Positions 25,083 through 46,108 of a DNA stretch of 64,000 nucleotides are shown here, one piece after another. Below the pieces are notes generated by a model. The model had not been told where the DNA came from. It did no database searches and saw nothing but the letters and a program-made list of their open reading frames with translations. The translations under genes were made by a program, and so were the position numbers. This stretch comes from Paulownia fortunei (lineage: Eukaryota; Streptophyta; Magnoliopsida; Lamiales; Paulowniaceae), in NCBI GenBank assembly GCA_019321725.1, contig CM033110.1:18407278-18471277 (forward strand), in the 5' to 3' direction. The stretch's first letter is position 1. Every line of letters begins with the position of its first letter.

Positions 25083-28000
25083 ATGGCAGAACCAAAATCT
25101 CTCGCAATTTTCTTCTACATGCTGAATCTGGTCGCAGTTCTGCCGCTTCTCACTTTCTCCTTCTCCCCCGATCACCCGTCCGACCGCCAAATTCTAGTTC
25201 TGCTCGACGATCTATCCCTCAAATCATCGCATTCTCTTTTCTTCACCACGCTCCAATCCCGCGGCTTCAACCTCGATTTCAAGCTCGCTGACGATCCCTC
25301 CATAGCCGTCAAGCGCTACGGCCAGTACTTGTACGATGGCCTCATTCTCTTCTCTCCTTCTACTGACAGTAAGTTAGTTTAGTATATTTTTGTTTTTGCA
25401 CATATGCAATAACTCATGTAATGCATCTAATTTGGATAAACCATTTTGTTTATTTGTTTTAAATTCGTTATTGGCCTTCTATTTTTCGGTTTTGATGGTT
25501 GAAAGATATGTGTAGGGTTTGGAGGGTCATTGGATATGGAGGGGGTTTTGGATTTTGTTGACTCGGGGCATGACTTGATTTTGGCGGCCGACTCAAATGC
25601 CTCTGATTTTATCCGGAACATTGCTGCTGAATGCGGTGTCGACTTTGATGAGGTTGGTGACTTTTTTCCTTTAGTTTCTGTGATGACTTTTTGATGTAGA
25701 ATCCTCCAATGTTGTGTTTGCTGACATAGAATTGAGGAAATGATGTTGAAATTCATTAAGTTTCATGTTATATTTGAAAGCAATCATTTCCAAGTATGAT
25801 TTCGAGACCCAAATATGTGCTATAAGAAGTAGGTTACATTTTTTTGTTGGTAATATCTGCTCTCAGATGTCATTTTATTCTTATTCAAAATAAATTTTCA
25901 ACTGTATGGAATTAAGGCCTTAAATTAGAACTGGTGATCTTAGGAATGATTGATGAAGCTTGTTGCTATTCATATAACTTCTTTTAGAGGATATGCAAGC
26001 TAATGAAACATAATATGCTCTGAGGCTTAGATATAGAAATATGTGCTATCAAGTTAAAGGGGAGGACTTCGCATTGAAATATTAACATGTTCTTGTAACC
26101 AGTTCATTGTCAGAAGACCAATCAATAGTTCAGAATCTTTTCTGTTCTTACTTTTCAACGACAACTTGTCATTTGTTATGCTGTAAAAATTGATCTACTT
26201 ATTATTATTTTTAATCTGTAAATACCTTTAGATGTATGACTTGTGCTCTATGTCACTATAATTGGCAACATAAAGGGTCAGATGCCACAATACTAGTTCT
26301 GTGAAATTGCTCATTTAAATTAATTTTCTGTATGCCTGCATACGGACACACCTCCTACTAATTTGACTTTTTTGTTCAAATTACTGAAATGCAATGGCGC
26401 AATGCCATAGCTCATATGTTTGTGCATAAAATCTTATGCTAACTCTTGTAAAAGAGTTCCACTCTTCTTCTGCGGCCACTATGCTTTTGTAAATAGCATC
26501 ACTTTCTAACATTGTGCTCTGCGGTTAACGGAAAATTCCTTTGTAGATTTCTTCGCATTGTGATGCCTTATCTTTTCATACTTGGTCTTTCTATCTATAT
26601 GTTGTTATGACATTGTTCAGTTGTGCAGGATCCCTCTGCCATGGTCATTGATCACACTGGTTATGCTGTCTCAGAAATTGAGGGAGACCATACCTTAATT
26701 GCTTCCGATGATTTTATTCAATCTGATATTATTCTCGGAAATAGAATGATAGAGGTCAGTTTTTGAGAAGTGTACTTGTACATCTATTATTGCGTATGCT
26801 GGGGATCATCCTTGTTTCATCGCATGTATCTGATCATTGATCAAAATGTTTTATCCTCCATGATTAGGCCCAGTAATAGTTACGCACCCTTATCGTTGTC
26901 CTCTGTTTTCCAGCTCACGTCTGAGCTTTTTGCGAATGATACATGGGCATCAATGTTAATAAACTTGCTTACACTTATTGATGCAACTTTTATATTTGTG
27001 AAACAGGCCCCTGTCCTTTACAAAGGGATTGGACATTCACTGAATCCTGAAAATAGCTTGGTAATGTGGAAGATTATTGCGTCTGTCTTCTACTTACTGC
27101 CGTAGTTTCTTCATGCAAGAGAGCATAAATTCATTTTGGCTCGTGACAGGCTTCCTGTATTGACTTTTTTCTTTGCTGTTCTCTATCCAATTTGTAGGTT
27201 TTGAAGGTTCTTTCTGCATCTTCTTCTGCTTATTCTGCTAATCCAACCTCAGAGTTGTTAAGCCCACCATCCCTTACTGGAACAGCTATCTCATTAGTTT
27301 CAGTTCTGCAGGTTCGTTGTTATTTCCGTTCGGTTTTCTATATGTAATTCTGTAAATGCTTAACTGTATTGACTCTAAGTTTATCTCATCCTAAAATGTA
27401 GATTTTATACTCGCAACAAATTATCTACATGTGGCCTCCATTGCTTTCATCTGTTTCCAGGAGGTATAATAAAATTACTCATATTTTGTAGCTCTAAAAC
27501 TATAAACAAATACACAAACCCTATATATTTGAATGAAAGAAAAGGAAACTTGAATTGAGGACATGGTAGATTTTTATTTGAGTCCAATAGATTCATAAAG
27601 GATTTTACTATCGACTAATGAAAAATGACCTGCATTGGAATAAGTTGGCTCGCTTAGAAATTGAAATAGAGAAATAAAGGAATCAGTTGAGTGATTTAAA
27701 TATAATATCTCCTGCTGCAATTGAAATTTGCTATGACTACATTGATTTTAAAGGGAGTTTAAGGCGCAGATTCCCAACATAATAACTTGCACCAATTTAC
27801 CTGTAGTTTTTCTCTATGAAGTTGATATCCCTAGATGCGAGATAGCCTGCATATATGCACCCAAATACTTGAAAAATGTTGTGATATGAATTGGGGTTGA
27901 TAAATCAGAGTTTCTTGCGGGATCTATATATAATGTTTGTTTGGAATAATGAATGGAAATAGAGAGGGTTGAAATTAGATGGGATGCTTCTCTTACTGGT

Positions 28001-31000
28001 ACATTGAACATATTGTGCTCCAATGATTGTATTGGGGTCAAAGCATATCTACCAGCTTGACAACTTAGCGACATTTTAGCAAATGGAAGATGTAGGAGTC
28101 AATCATATTCCTTTTAAGCAATCTCCATCTTGGTCTGCTTTTGCATCCACTTTGAGGGGCCTAAGGTGCTACAGGAGCACTATGTTCCATTTCTTTCACC
28201 TTCACACTGAACTCTCCTACACATATTCTTTTCATGCTGAACCTTATTCCCTCACAGAACAGGTAATAATATCACTTTCTTTATAATTTCTTGTCAAATG
28301 TTCTAAGTTCTGTTACACCCAACCACGTCATTAATCTTGTATTCTGTTAGCATGGATGATTTTCATTCAGCGCTGATGAGCCTTCTGTTTATAAGAAAAT
28401 TATAAATGACAAGGTGACTTTCTCGTGCTGTATGTGGATGATATCCTACTCATTGGAAATGATGTAGGAGTGTTAACATCAGCAAAACACTGGTTGACAC
28501 AACATTTTGATATGAAGGACTTTGGAGAAGAAAACTACGTTCTAGGAATCCAGATCTTCAGGATAGGAAGAACAGATGGATTGCTCTATCGCAAGCTTCA
28601 TATATTGATAAGATACTGGTGATGTTTGCTATGCAAAATTCCAAGAAAGGCCACGCGCCTTTCAGACATGGAATTCACTTGTCACGGGAGTATTGTCCTA
28701 AGACTCCTAGTGAAGTGGAATACATGAAGAAGGTTCCTTATGCCTCGGCTGTAGGAAGCCTCATGTATGCTATGCTGTGTACCCGATCAGATATCTGTTA
28801 TGCTGTTGGGATTGTCAGTAGATATCAGTCAAACCCGGGGCCGGAGCACTGGACTGTTGTAAAGCATATACTCAAGTATCTTCGGAGAACTAGAGGATAA
28901 TGCTAGTTTATTCAGCTCCAGAATTGGTGCCAGTGGGCTATACTGATTCTGATTTTCAAGCTCATAGGAACTCTCGTAAGTCCACATCAGGGTCAGTATT
29001 CACATTGGGTGGTGGTGCCGTTGTTTGGAGGAGTATCAAGCAATCTTGTATTGTTGATTCCACAATGGAGGCGGAATACGTAGCTGCTTGTGAAGTAGCT
29101 AAAGAAGCCGTGTGGCTGAGGAAGTTTTTGCTGAGCCTTGAGGTGGTTCCTTCTGCATCACATGCTATTACTTTACACTGTGACAACAATGGAGCAATGA
29201 CAAATGCAAAAGAGCTCATAAACCATCAATGTGGAAACCACATTGAACGAAAGTATCACCTTGTTAGGGATATTTTTCAACGAGGAGATGTGACAGTGTG
29301 CAAGATTGCATCTGCAGAAAATCTTGTTGATCCCTTTACTAAGAGCTTACCAGTTAAGAGTTTTGAGGGGCATATTGAATGTATGGGCATACTAGACATG
29401 TCTCATTTACTCTAGGGCAAGTGGGAGATTGTTGGATAGTATTATGCCCATCGAGTAAATTATTATGTAATATGACATTTTGAAATAAAATATTTGTTTT
29501 GATTTATTTATCAATAAATCATTTTGAGCTTGCATTTGTCCATGGATTGTTTTGATATTATAAATTGAGTGTTGAAGTTGTTAAACACAAAAAAATTCAA
29601 TTTATAATTCAATCCAAAGAATTATTGTCCACGATCGATAAATAAATGCTGATAATTTATTTTGACAAGATCGTTTCAATTTTATAAAAGCCTAAATCCT
29701 AGGACACTAGGTGTTAGTATAAATCCACCATCTAAGTGTCCTATTTTTTATAAAATGGGACATTTGATATTCATTCATACACCAAGTGTACCATACACCT
29801 GGTATAACATGGATATTACCCTTTATCCACAACTTGTGTCCGCAATTTGATTCTCAACTCATTAGTACTCATTAATGTCAGCATTTTTTTTCTAGGAACT
29901 ACTGAAAATAACAAATGCAAATGATGTTCATATATAAATCTACCGACCACAAGCCACAAGCCATTAGTGTTACCGTCTTACCATTTAAAATTTTTATTTA
30001 AAGAATATTTTATTCAACATATTATTTAACCCAAAATCTTGCTCACTTTTAACTTTATCTCTTTCCTTTTTCCTTATTTCTTCTGTCACTTCTATATTTT
30101 CGGTGTCTGCTTTTCCTCTAAAAGTCTAGCTCTAATTATTTTATTTCTTTTTTGTTTTCTATTTTTGGTTCAACATTCTTTCTACTTATTTCTTATTGTT
30201 TCAATCCTTAACTTTTGGAGTGTAGAATTCAATTTGAAGATTAACCCATAGATCACGTAAAGAACAGGCCTTTTCTTTCAATTGGTTTTTTCCTCTGAAA
30301 ATTTTACTGTAGATTTTCTTGTTGAAACTGTGTCAAGACATGGTTTCTCATTCCTTTGTAATGTTAAATCAAATTATGCATTCTTGCCTATCATGTAAAA
30401 GCAATCGAGTTGCTTCTCAATTGCCACCAACTTTGACTTATATATACGGAATTGTTGCTTTTATCTATCACGTCTTATCTTTTTTTCCCCAGATTTTTCT
30501 ACTTCATTTACTGATACACATGCAGTCTAAGACAGGCGGAGGACTCATTCTCCCACCTCTTATGACTTTTATTCGTGTGTGTGTTTTGCTGGTGGTATCA
30601 GAAAAAGGTTGTGAGGGGAGGATACTGGAGGAAGAGGGAGTGGCATACTACTACTTGTTTGCTTTTGTATTTTGACATATTTGTTCATTGATTCTACATG
30701 AGGCTTTTCATTGATGATGCAAAAAAGATATTCTAGGTGTGCCATGGTGGAATATTTCTGTGATAATGGAGTGCATTATTAATAGTTTATGATAATCTTA
30801 TTATATCTTGTCCATTTACAGTGATATGTTACTCCATTCTTCTTACGTATCCGTAAAATTCTTGTTACTTGATATCAAAACTATGAATTGCAGGCTAGGA
30901 ATAATGCAAGAATTATGATCGCTGGATCATTGGCCATGTTTGGCAACAAGTACGTTATTGCGGAAAAGCTTGTTACTGTTATTTTTTTTTCTTTTTTTGT

Positions 31001-34000
31001 CATTTCTCTTTTAGGAAACAGCTCACTGCACTACTTACTACCAAAAGAGACACCTTACTATATGTGCTTGTTTGTTTGTCTTCACCAGGTTGTTCAGATC
31101 AGTAGTACAAAAGAGTGGGAGCTTGAACAAGTGAGTGGAGCTCTCCCCTGTATCTGTTCTCTATTTTAACAGTTCTTCAGTTTGGATTTGGATATATACG
31201 ACATATCCCATTAAACATGTTCTAGCATACACATAATTTCATATTTTGATACACATATATCTATGAAAGGAGTAGATATATTATGATATACTATTTTTTT
31301 TTTAATTTTTTAATTATTCATATTCTTTCTAAAATATAAGAAAAAAGCCTCCATGTATCCGAAATGTGTTGAGCATGGTATCAGCTTTATTGGAATTTTT
31401 CTTTTTTCTTTTAACTTATGCACGTGTTAAGTGATGTGTCATATTTGAGCATGTTAGACACAATACGAATAATTTTTTGAAGTGTTGGTGCATAATATAT
31501 AAACTTCTTTTTTTTACTTCTTTTTCTAGGTTTTCTAAGGGCAAATTATATTTACCTTCTTTGAAATTTAGGATAATTATATTCACTACCCCTCTAGATT
31601 AAAAAAATTACAGACACCTGCCCTAAGGTTTGTTTGGAGTAATTATATTTTGGGTTAAATTCATTATTCCTCCTTATAGGATGTTGGTTTTAATTTCACC
31701 CTTTTTATTAATAAAAACTTCAAATACCTCCACAACTAAAAAAAACTATATTGGTGGACAAAAATACTCCTGGGTTAAATAAAAAAATAAATTTATTTTG
31801 CCCCCTCTATAATAACCTATGTAACACAATAGCCCCCCTCTACAACCAAATGTTGTTAATTTAATCCAACATTTTATTGAACACTAATTTAATTAAACAA
31901 ATTAGTCTTCAAGTAAGTACAAATTAGATAAATAGCAAAGTCTGATTGTAATAGTGTAGAGAAAAGACACAATAAACTTAAAAATTATCTCGTATAATTT
32001 TTTATAACTATCATCTTTTATACATATATATATGTGTATGTATGTATGTATGTATGTATATTCCCTTAAAAAGAATCTAGTATATTATTTTTTTTCCTCT
32101 CAAAGTCTTAGTTGGATTAGTTAACAGACTTTTCAAGATTTTAAGCTAAATTCTTGTGTCCTGGTTAAGTTGTTAAATTTCATTTGTGTTTAGAAGGAAA
32201 GATTATGATATTGTCAGTAGCTCGGAGTTATATTATCTTTTGCTAGTGTTCAAGATATGGGTCATCTTCCCTGAATATTGACACATTTAACTCTTCTAGT
32301 AAAGTAAACATGCATTTGCTTGTGTAGACTAATATTACAAATAGATACAAATTTGGAGACTAATTTTACATATAGGATACAAATTTTCTAAATTCAAATG
32401 TTGAGATTTTCAATTAATATAAAAAAATAAAACGAATACAAGCTTATACTTGTTCAGATATGAAATGTTTTGAAATGATGTAGAACTTGTCATATTTTGT
32501 TTAGTCTTTGCAATGATTATCAATCTTGCTTTAGTTTCTCTTCCTTTTTTTTTAATGAATGAAATAGAACGCCTTCTTTATAGTATTTCATGTAGAGTGA
32601 TACCATTTCAATTTATTAATTATAAGCAACAAAGCTGAGACCTTGCAGAAATTGATTTTAGGTTGAATCAATTCCATACTTGAAAAGAAATAAAAAATGG
32701 GCGACAAAATTTTGAAAGACAAAACACTTCAACATTTTTGAAAAAAATCAATTGATAACTATCTAGTATTTTTCCTATTGATTTAAATTCAAACTCTTTG
32801 TTGAGACGATGGTTTCTAATATTTCAATTCTTTTCAGTATTTTCTTACATGTTTTTGTCCCCTAGAGATCCCTATCTCATTGATTTCCAAAAATATGTAT
32901 TCAATCTATCTAAATTTACTACTCATTCAAAACATATTGCATAATTAGAAATTTCTTTTTAGGTTGCCCAATTTTTAGTATAAGACAACAGTATTGTGAT
33001 TGTATCCATGCTCTCTAACATCCGGAGAAAAGGTTAATCCTTTTGTTGCCAGAAAGGAGGAGGGCACAAGGCAACCTTAGCATTCGATCAATTTACAACT
33101 GATTTTCTAAGTATTCATTAGAAAATTCAAGAGAATAATAGTTTCATCTTGGTATTTTATAGTTATCTATAGTAGTTTTCTTATATTATGCACTCTGTTA
33201 GTGTCAATATATGTGTAGTTCTTGTTATTGTTTTGTTCTTATTGAGTTATTCAAAAGATATAGTTGTAGAGTGTTTCTTTTTTCTTTTTTCTTTTTTCTT
33301 TTTCCACAAGTGAGTTTTTCTTTGGTAATTATATTGCAAAAGTTATCTTGCTTAATTTCCAAATAAACTTCCAATGTTACAAAATATTAGTACTGATATT
33401 ACAATACTACTTTTTTACTGTATGTTCTTATTTTTTGGTCCCTTTTTCTCTCAATCTGTATTGCTTGAGTTACATCCATCCCAGGAAAAAAAAAAACATT
33501 AGAAAAAAATTTGCTTATGAATTCTAAGGGGAAAAAGTTGTTGTGAAATTATTTTGTGCAAACAAAAATTTCTAAATAAAATATAAACTTAAATATAACT
33601 TGTAATTTGTTCTAGTATCCCATGTAGGTGATCATTTTATGTTTTCGTTATGTTCTCTACTTTTCTCCTTTACTTCCCTTTGAATTTAATCACCACAATA
33701 GTTCTACTACTAAAACTACTCTTTCTGCTGCTGCTGCTGCTGCTGCTACTATTAAATAAGATTGTTATTCATTATCTTTGTAGCTTATGAGCTCCTTAAA
33801 TTGCTTTTGTCTATTATGTTTTGTTAACAAAATAGTGAAATAAATATTCAGTTGTTCGGCGTCCATTTTTACAACAATGATTTGTATTCATGAACAGAAA
33901 ATATAATTTGTAATCATAAATAGAAATTATAAAATCATTACAGGCTCATCTTGCACTAATAGTCTTGAATTTACTAATAATAGGAGTACTTCTCTAAGGG

Positions 34001-37000
34001 CAGTATAGAAGAAGTATTTTACTTGCAGTACACTTGCCTAAAGAGAATTAAGTGTTTGGTTTCTGTTAAAAAAGAAAGAATAATTCCATTAGTTCCTTCT
34101 GGCAATGCCAATCAGTATTGATGTTATTTTGGTAGAGTCCATGCTTTATATTTCAGAAAAACATGGATTTGTTAAATGGAAGTGTTACCTAAGGTGCATA
34201 TATCAATGTCCTTAGATCTAGACCAGCAATCACCCAAAAGTTCTACATGAAACAAAATAGTAATAAAAATTAGTTAAAGTATAAATCAGAATCTAGGATG
34301 AATATGTTTAGATGATTAAATAGGTGAATCAAACTCTATTTGCTATTTTTTAATAACTTATTGGTAATTGAGGGGCTAAAACACCACACACACATTCACG
34401 ACAACAAAGGAAAGGAAAAGAGAAAAGAAAAAAAAAGAAGAGAAAAAAAAAGAAAGAAGATATAGCACGGCAGGAAAAGAAAAAGAAAAAGAAAAAGAAA
34501 AAAAAAGAAAAAGAAAAACAAGAAGGGAGAAAGAAAGAACAAATTTCAACCGTAGAAATTTAAGGAAATTTTGGGTAAGTCCCTTCTTATTTTTGTACAG
34601 ATAAAAATATATGTTTATGTCGTTTAATTCTAATTTGAAAGAAAGTTTTTGATCCAAGTTAACTAGTTATCTACCTGTGAAACAATAATTAATATACACC
34701 TTTAATTCGAAATGAAGCAATAATAGAGACTTTGTTCTCTGGTACATATACTTAAGTTGGATATGTATATCTATATTGGAGTTAACTACGTATACTTAAA
34801 TTGGATATGTGTCTCTACTTTATCTCTCTCTCATTTCCTTAGTTCTTTATCTAGTTTAAGTTCTCCATTTTCAACTCCTTTTTTTTCTCGTTATTTAGTG
34901 CTTGTTTCCAACTAAAGCCTAGCTCTAATTATTTTCTCTCTTTTTCCATTTTCAACTCTTTTTTGTCCTCTTTATTCTTTTGTGTTTGTTTCCAAGTAAA
35001 GTCTAGCTCTAATTACTTCTCTCTGTCTCTCTCGTGTTCAACATTCTTTTTTTTTCTTTTCTTTTCTTTTTTTTTTTTAAATCCTAAGTTTTTGGAGTTT
35101 AGAGTTCAATTTAAAGACTAATACCTAGACCAGGTAAATATAAAATAATTTAGTTGCCATAATTTATGCATTTTTTATCATTTTTAAATATTTTTTCTTT
35201 TTCTAATGTTACCTATGTAAAGAGAAAATCTTGTTTGTGAGGAAAAAATTAATAGTTAATAAATGTTACTAATGATGATTTCTCTGTCAAAAAGAAAGGA
35301 CAAAATCAAAATAATATAGTAAAAGGAAAGAAGGTTATCATGAGAAAGCAATTGCTAAAACATCGCCCACATAGTTTTCTTATTTGATTAATCACTTAAG
35401 TTCAAGGATAATTAGACACACATCTGAGCAATTATACAAAAGAGTGTCTCCTAAACCATGCATTACAACTCTTTTTAGTTGGTGACTTTGATTTTAACCT
35501 ATCATTTCATTCTTTAGCTTTCTAAGACATTGATTTAAACAAATCTAAAATTTATTATCATGCGATATCTATATCCTCTTTTCTTTTTGTTTTTTGTGTT
35601 TTTTTTTCATCCTTAGGAGCTAATTCAAAATTTGTTATAAACAAGATTTTAATTTTATTTTGTAATTGTTTTCCACGTAATGTCCAAAATGCCATTATAT
35701 AAATAATATTTGAAAGGCTATCTTTTTATATGATCCATCGCTGAATTAAATATGTGTAACAACAGCCTCAATACATGAATGGAGCTTATTCAGCAAGAGT
35801 GGCAGATGATTATAATAAAACTATAACATACACAGAGAAAGTGAGTCAATATCCATCCCCATTTTTTTAACGAAGAAATTATCCTTGTGGCCAACGCACC
35901 GAGTACTTCTTTTGTGATCCTGCTTGTTAGTCATAGTTGAAGATATTATTCTTTGGTGCCCAACAATTATCAACTCTGATAATTTTAGTAAACCAAAACT
36001 AGGGGACAAAAGAGAAGGCGTGTTACCTCATAGTTTTAATTTTTAGAGTCCAAGTAAAAGCCTAACTCTTCGTTGAAGTGTCGTGATTTAGTGTTCATGT
36101 TTTGTTTAGTGTCCAACTAAAAGTACAATACTTATTTTCTAATTACCAAGAGACCTGAATGAAATACTTTTATCGTTTAGTCAAACACACAAAAAAAAGT
36201 TGAGAAACATAAAACATCCCGAGTTATTCGTATTTTTATACTAGTATAGATATAGGTATAGAAAAAATGAGGAATGCTCTTTAGTTCTTTTCTGTAGATA
36301 TGAAATTATGTTGGTCTTAGTACACAATCAATAATTTGAGTTCACGAGGTGAAAATTTTGGTGCTTCTCCTGCTCTGAAGTAGTTTTTGTTCTTAGATAA
36401 AATTCATTAAGGCAGAGGTTTTTCTTACTCTGGATATCAACTAACGGATAATATTAAATGTGCGGACAGATATGCAAAATCTGGTAATGAACAATTTGTC
36501 ACTGAACTTAGCAAATGGATCTTCCATGAAAGGGGTCATCTGAAGGTGATCTATTTATTTACTGGCAATAGTGGTTTCTTCACTTTGTTATTTGACGTTA
36601 AATTATATTCTTTATCCTCAACGACTTGAATTAATTGATTATCTATATTCTTAGGCTGTCAACCTTAAGCACAACAAAGTTGGTGAAACAGAAGAGCCTC
36701 CAATTTACAGGATCAATGATGACCTGGTAATGCCCCCCCTCCCCACCAAAAAAAAAGAAAAAGAAAAAGAAAAAAAGAAAACCCAATCCACCTAAATTAA
36801 AATACCAACAAAAACAGATTTTTTCTTTTTTTAAACAATGATGATATCCTTGCAGGAATTTTCTGTGGAAATCTTTGAATGGTCTGGTACTAGTTGGGTT
36901 CCCTATGTTGCAAATGACATTCAAGTTCAGTTCTACATGATGAGCCCCTATGTCTTGAAAACTTTGTCAACAAATCAGAAGGTATTGTTTTATGTCTATG

Positions 37001-38581
37001 TGCACAGACACTTATTATCTACACCAGGTTCCTTACTTCATGTATTTGTGCATTTGCTGTAGGGGCTCTATCACACTTCTTTTAAGGTACCAGATGTTTA
37101 TGGAGTTTTCCAGTTTAAGGTTGAGTATCAGAGGCTTGGATACACTAGCTTATCTCTGTCAAAACAGGTGAACCTTCATATGTTTGTTTTCTGATGGTGT
37201 AATTATGTATGGGTTTTGCTAACTTACCCCCACCCCTAGTAAGGAGTAACAAATAAGCTAACATGGCACAATACTATTTACGTGTAATATTCCTCCACAC
37301 TAAAAAAACGATTGAAAATATCGCGAACCTATGCAAACGCAGAAGTGAGTGTAACCCAAGGCTCTCCAGAGATAAAATGTCACTTTAACTTGAAATAACC
37401 ACATACTAATTCGTGCACATTTCTCTCTGTCTCTCTCAAGCAAACCACCACCACTATCGTTGCCAAAGACAAATCATATATGATTCCCATAATGCTGTCC
37501 ATCCTTCTTCCTTTTATTAGAGTGGTATTGGAGCAGCGGTATATGACTTCCATAGAACTGCTCAGCACTCATCATTTGGATTTTGTTTCCATTGAGAATT
37601 AATCTGAAAATTGTGGGACTGTTGTTGGATGCCAATAGTGTCTGAAAAACTCGGGGGCTCTAGAGTTGTAGTTATTGGGTATTGTTCATTTTGTTGGTGA
37701 TGTCCATAGGTAGTAGTTATTGGCTTGAATGCGCATACCCTTGTCTCTTTGTCAAGACAATTTAAGACTATTTCTCAAGAAACAGATATTCTAAATTGAT
37801 TTAGAAATCGTCTCAACAAAAGACAATTGATTAGAGAAGATGGAAAAACCTTCTGATATTCTATTTCAAAAGGTGGTGCTGGAAAACTATGATGTTGGGA
37901 GGAGATGGCGCAGGATTACATTGTATTACATTCAATTAGTTTGAGCGACATGAACGCTTTTATTGATGATGTAGGGTAAACTTAAAGAGACCTAAAATTT
38001 TCCACAAATTTGGGTCCCTTCCACAATAGATATAATTATAAATTTATGCTAAGTTCAAATGATCATGTATAATTGATTATCTTTGCTCCATTTCTAATGT
38101 GAATACATTTGCATTTAGAAATGCACACATGCTGCAAACTGTTGTTCCTAGAATGCTGACAGCAGATACTCTTCTGCCTTGTGTTGATTTTAAAATGAGA
38201 GAGTACCATAGGGTAATAAATTAAAAAGAAATTGCGGGATTTTTAGCTTTTGCTCACTAAAATGTGAAGTTCACAAGAGATCCAACTTCCCTTAGTGAAA
38301 CGGAAAAGGAATAGCAGTCTCAAAAGAGTTTTATGATAATATTGCAGATTCCTGTAAGACCCTTCAGACACAATGAATATGAGAGGTTTATAACGACGGC
38401 TTTCCCCTATTATGGAGCTTCATTTTCAACGGTAAATCTCTCTCTCTCTCTGAGTGTTGTGTATGTGTGTGACAAAGTGTTGACTTTATATCTCCACAAG
38501 TTTGGACCTAATCACAACAATTGATGATTGCAGATGGCTGGATTCTTCATCTTCAGCATCATTTACCTTTACAACAAGTAA
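25083..38581 (+). CDS. DGL1: OST48 subunit of oligosaccharyltransferase (DGL1)
   Basis: This ER membrane subunit of the complex transfers the lipid-linked glycan to Asn-X-Ser/Thr. Thirteen exons join in frame: 25083-25368, 25516-25652, 26629-26754, 27007-27060, 27198-27311, 30894-30949, 31089-31130, 36470-36545, 36655-36726, 36856-36981, 37063-37167, 38348-38431, 38534-38581. They give 441 residues, near the 437 of Arabidopsis DGL1 (from memory). Residues 1-26 are a signal peptide; [17 protein letters not shown] opens the luminal domain. [42 protein letters not shown] and [16 protein letters not shown] are family blocks. A C-terminal membrane segment ends in IIYLYNK. Every junction is GT-AG; the exon 2 donor GTTGGT is weak. 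Introns 5 (3.6 kb) and 7 (5.3 kb) are unusually long; intron 5 holds a copia relic. Confidence 0.96.
28365..29429 (+). pseudogene. Ty1/copia pol remnant (reverse transcriptase C-half and RNase H)
   Basis: Only the 3' half of a copia polyprotein remains. It begins near DEPSVYKKI, passes the [11 protein letters not shown] catalytic block and MKDFGE, then [19 protein letters not shown]. The RNase H part includes [21 protein letters not shown] and DPFTKSLP, and ends at 29415. The frame is broken: a missing base just before LYVDDILL (about 28420), a shift near 28585, and another near 28897 that adds a stop. It is described as found; I have not restored it. A polypurine tract (GGGCAAGTGGGAGA) follows directly. 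Gag and integrase are not seen upstream, so the copy is 5'-truncated. It lies in the sense orientation of DGL1. Confidence 0.93.
29430..29880 (+). mobile_element. 3' LTR of the copia relic (right end uncertain)
   Basis: TGTTGGATAGTATTATGCCC starts directly after the polypurine tract, as expected for an LTR beginning with TG. A TATA-like TTAGTATAAATCCACC lies at about 29715. I could not fix the closing CA or a target-site duplication; the end given is a guess. Confidence 0.55.
30050..30270. repeat. Intragenic duplicated segment, copy 1 (DGL1 intron 5)
   Basis: Shares AAGTCTAGCTCTAATTA, GTTCAACATTCTTT and TTTTTGGAGTTTAGAGTTCAAT-like words, in the same order, with 34840-35140 in intron 7. Confidence 0.7.
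32036..32060. repeat. (TATG)n microsatellite
   Basis: About six TATG units after a TA-rich stretch. Confidence 0.9.
33725..33748. repeat. (CTG)n microsatellite
   Basis: Seven to eight CTG units in DGL1 intron 7. Confidence 0.92.
34407..34539. repeat. Polypurine (AAAAAG/GAAA) tract
   Basis: About 130 bp almost free of pyrimidines on the + strand, broken by one short mixed segment near 34460-34475. Confidence 0.85.
34840..35140. repeat. Intragenic duplicated segment, copy 2, itself internally duplicated
   Basis: CCATTTTCAACTC, GTTTCCAAVTAAAG and CTAGCTCTAATTA occur twice about 100 bp apart. The second half then follows the order seen at 30050-30270, down to TTTTTGGAGTTTAGAGTTCA. Confidence 0.7.

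Positions 38582-46108
<7,527 letters not shown>

Larger units (their letters stand above)
27312..30893 (+). other. DGL1 intron 5 with nested transposon remnant
   Basis: The 3.6-kb intron runs from the donor at 27312 to the acceptor CAG at 30891-30893. The copia relic occupies at least 28365-29430 plus an LTR of unknown length. A segment at about 28083-28260 has an open frame with no recognised homology. A block at 30050-30270 recurs in intron 7. Confidence 0.75.
31131..36469 (+). other. DGL1 intron 7 (5.3 kb), microsatellites and repeats
   Basis: The intron lies between the LNK and YAKSGNE codons. It contains a repeat-like block at about 31540-31930, a TATG microsatellite (32036-32060), a CTG run (33725-33748), a polypurine tract (34407-34539) and the second copy of the segment also found in intron 5. 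No exon or gene is seen in it. Confidence 0.75.

Noticed and set aside
30319..30675. 118-codon ORF in DGL1 intron 5
   Set aside because: Hydrophobic chance frame in T-rich intron DNA; no domain, and flanking exons splice across it.
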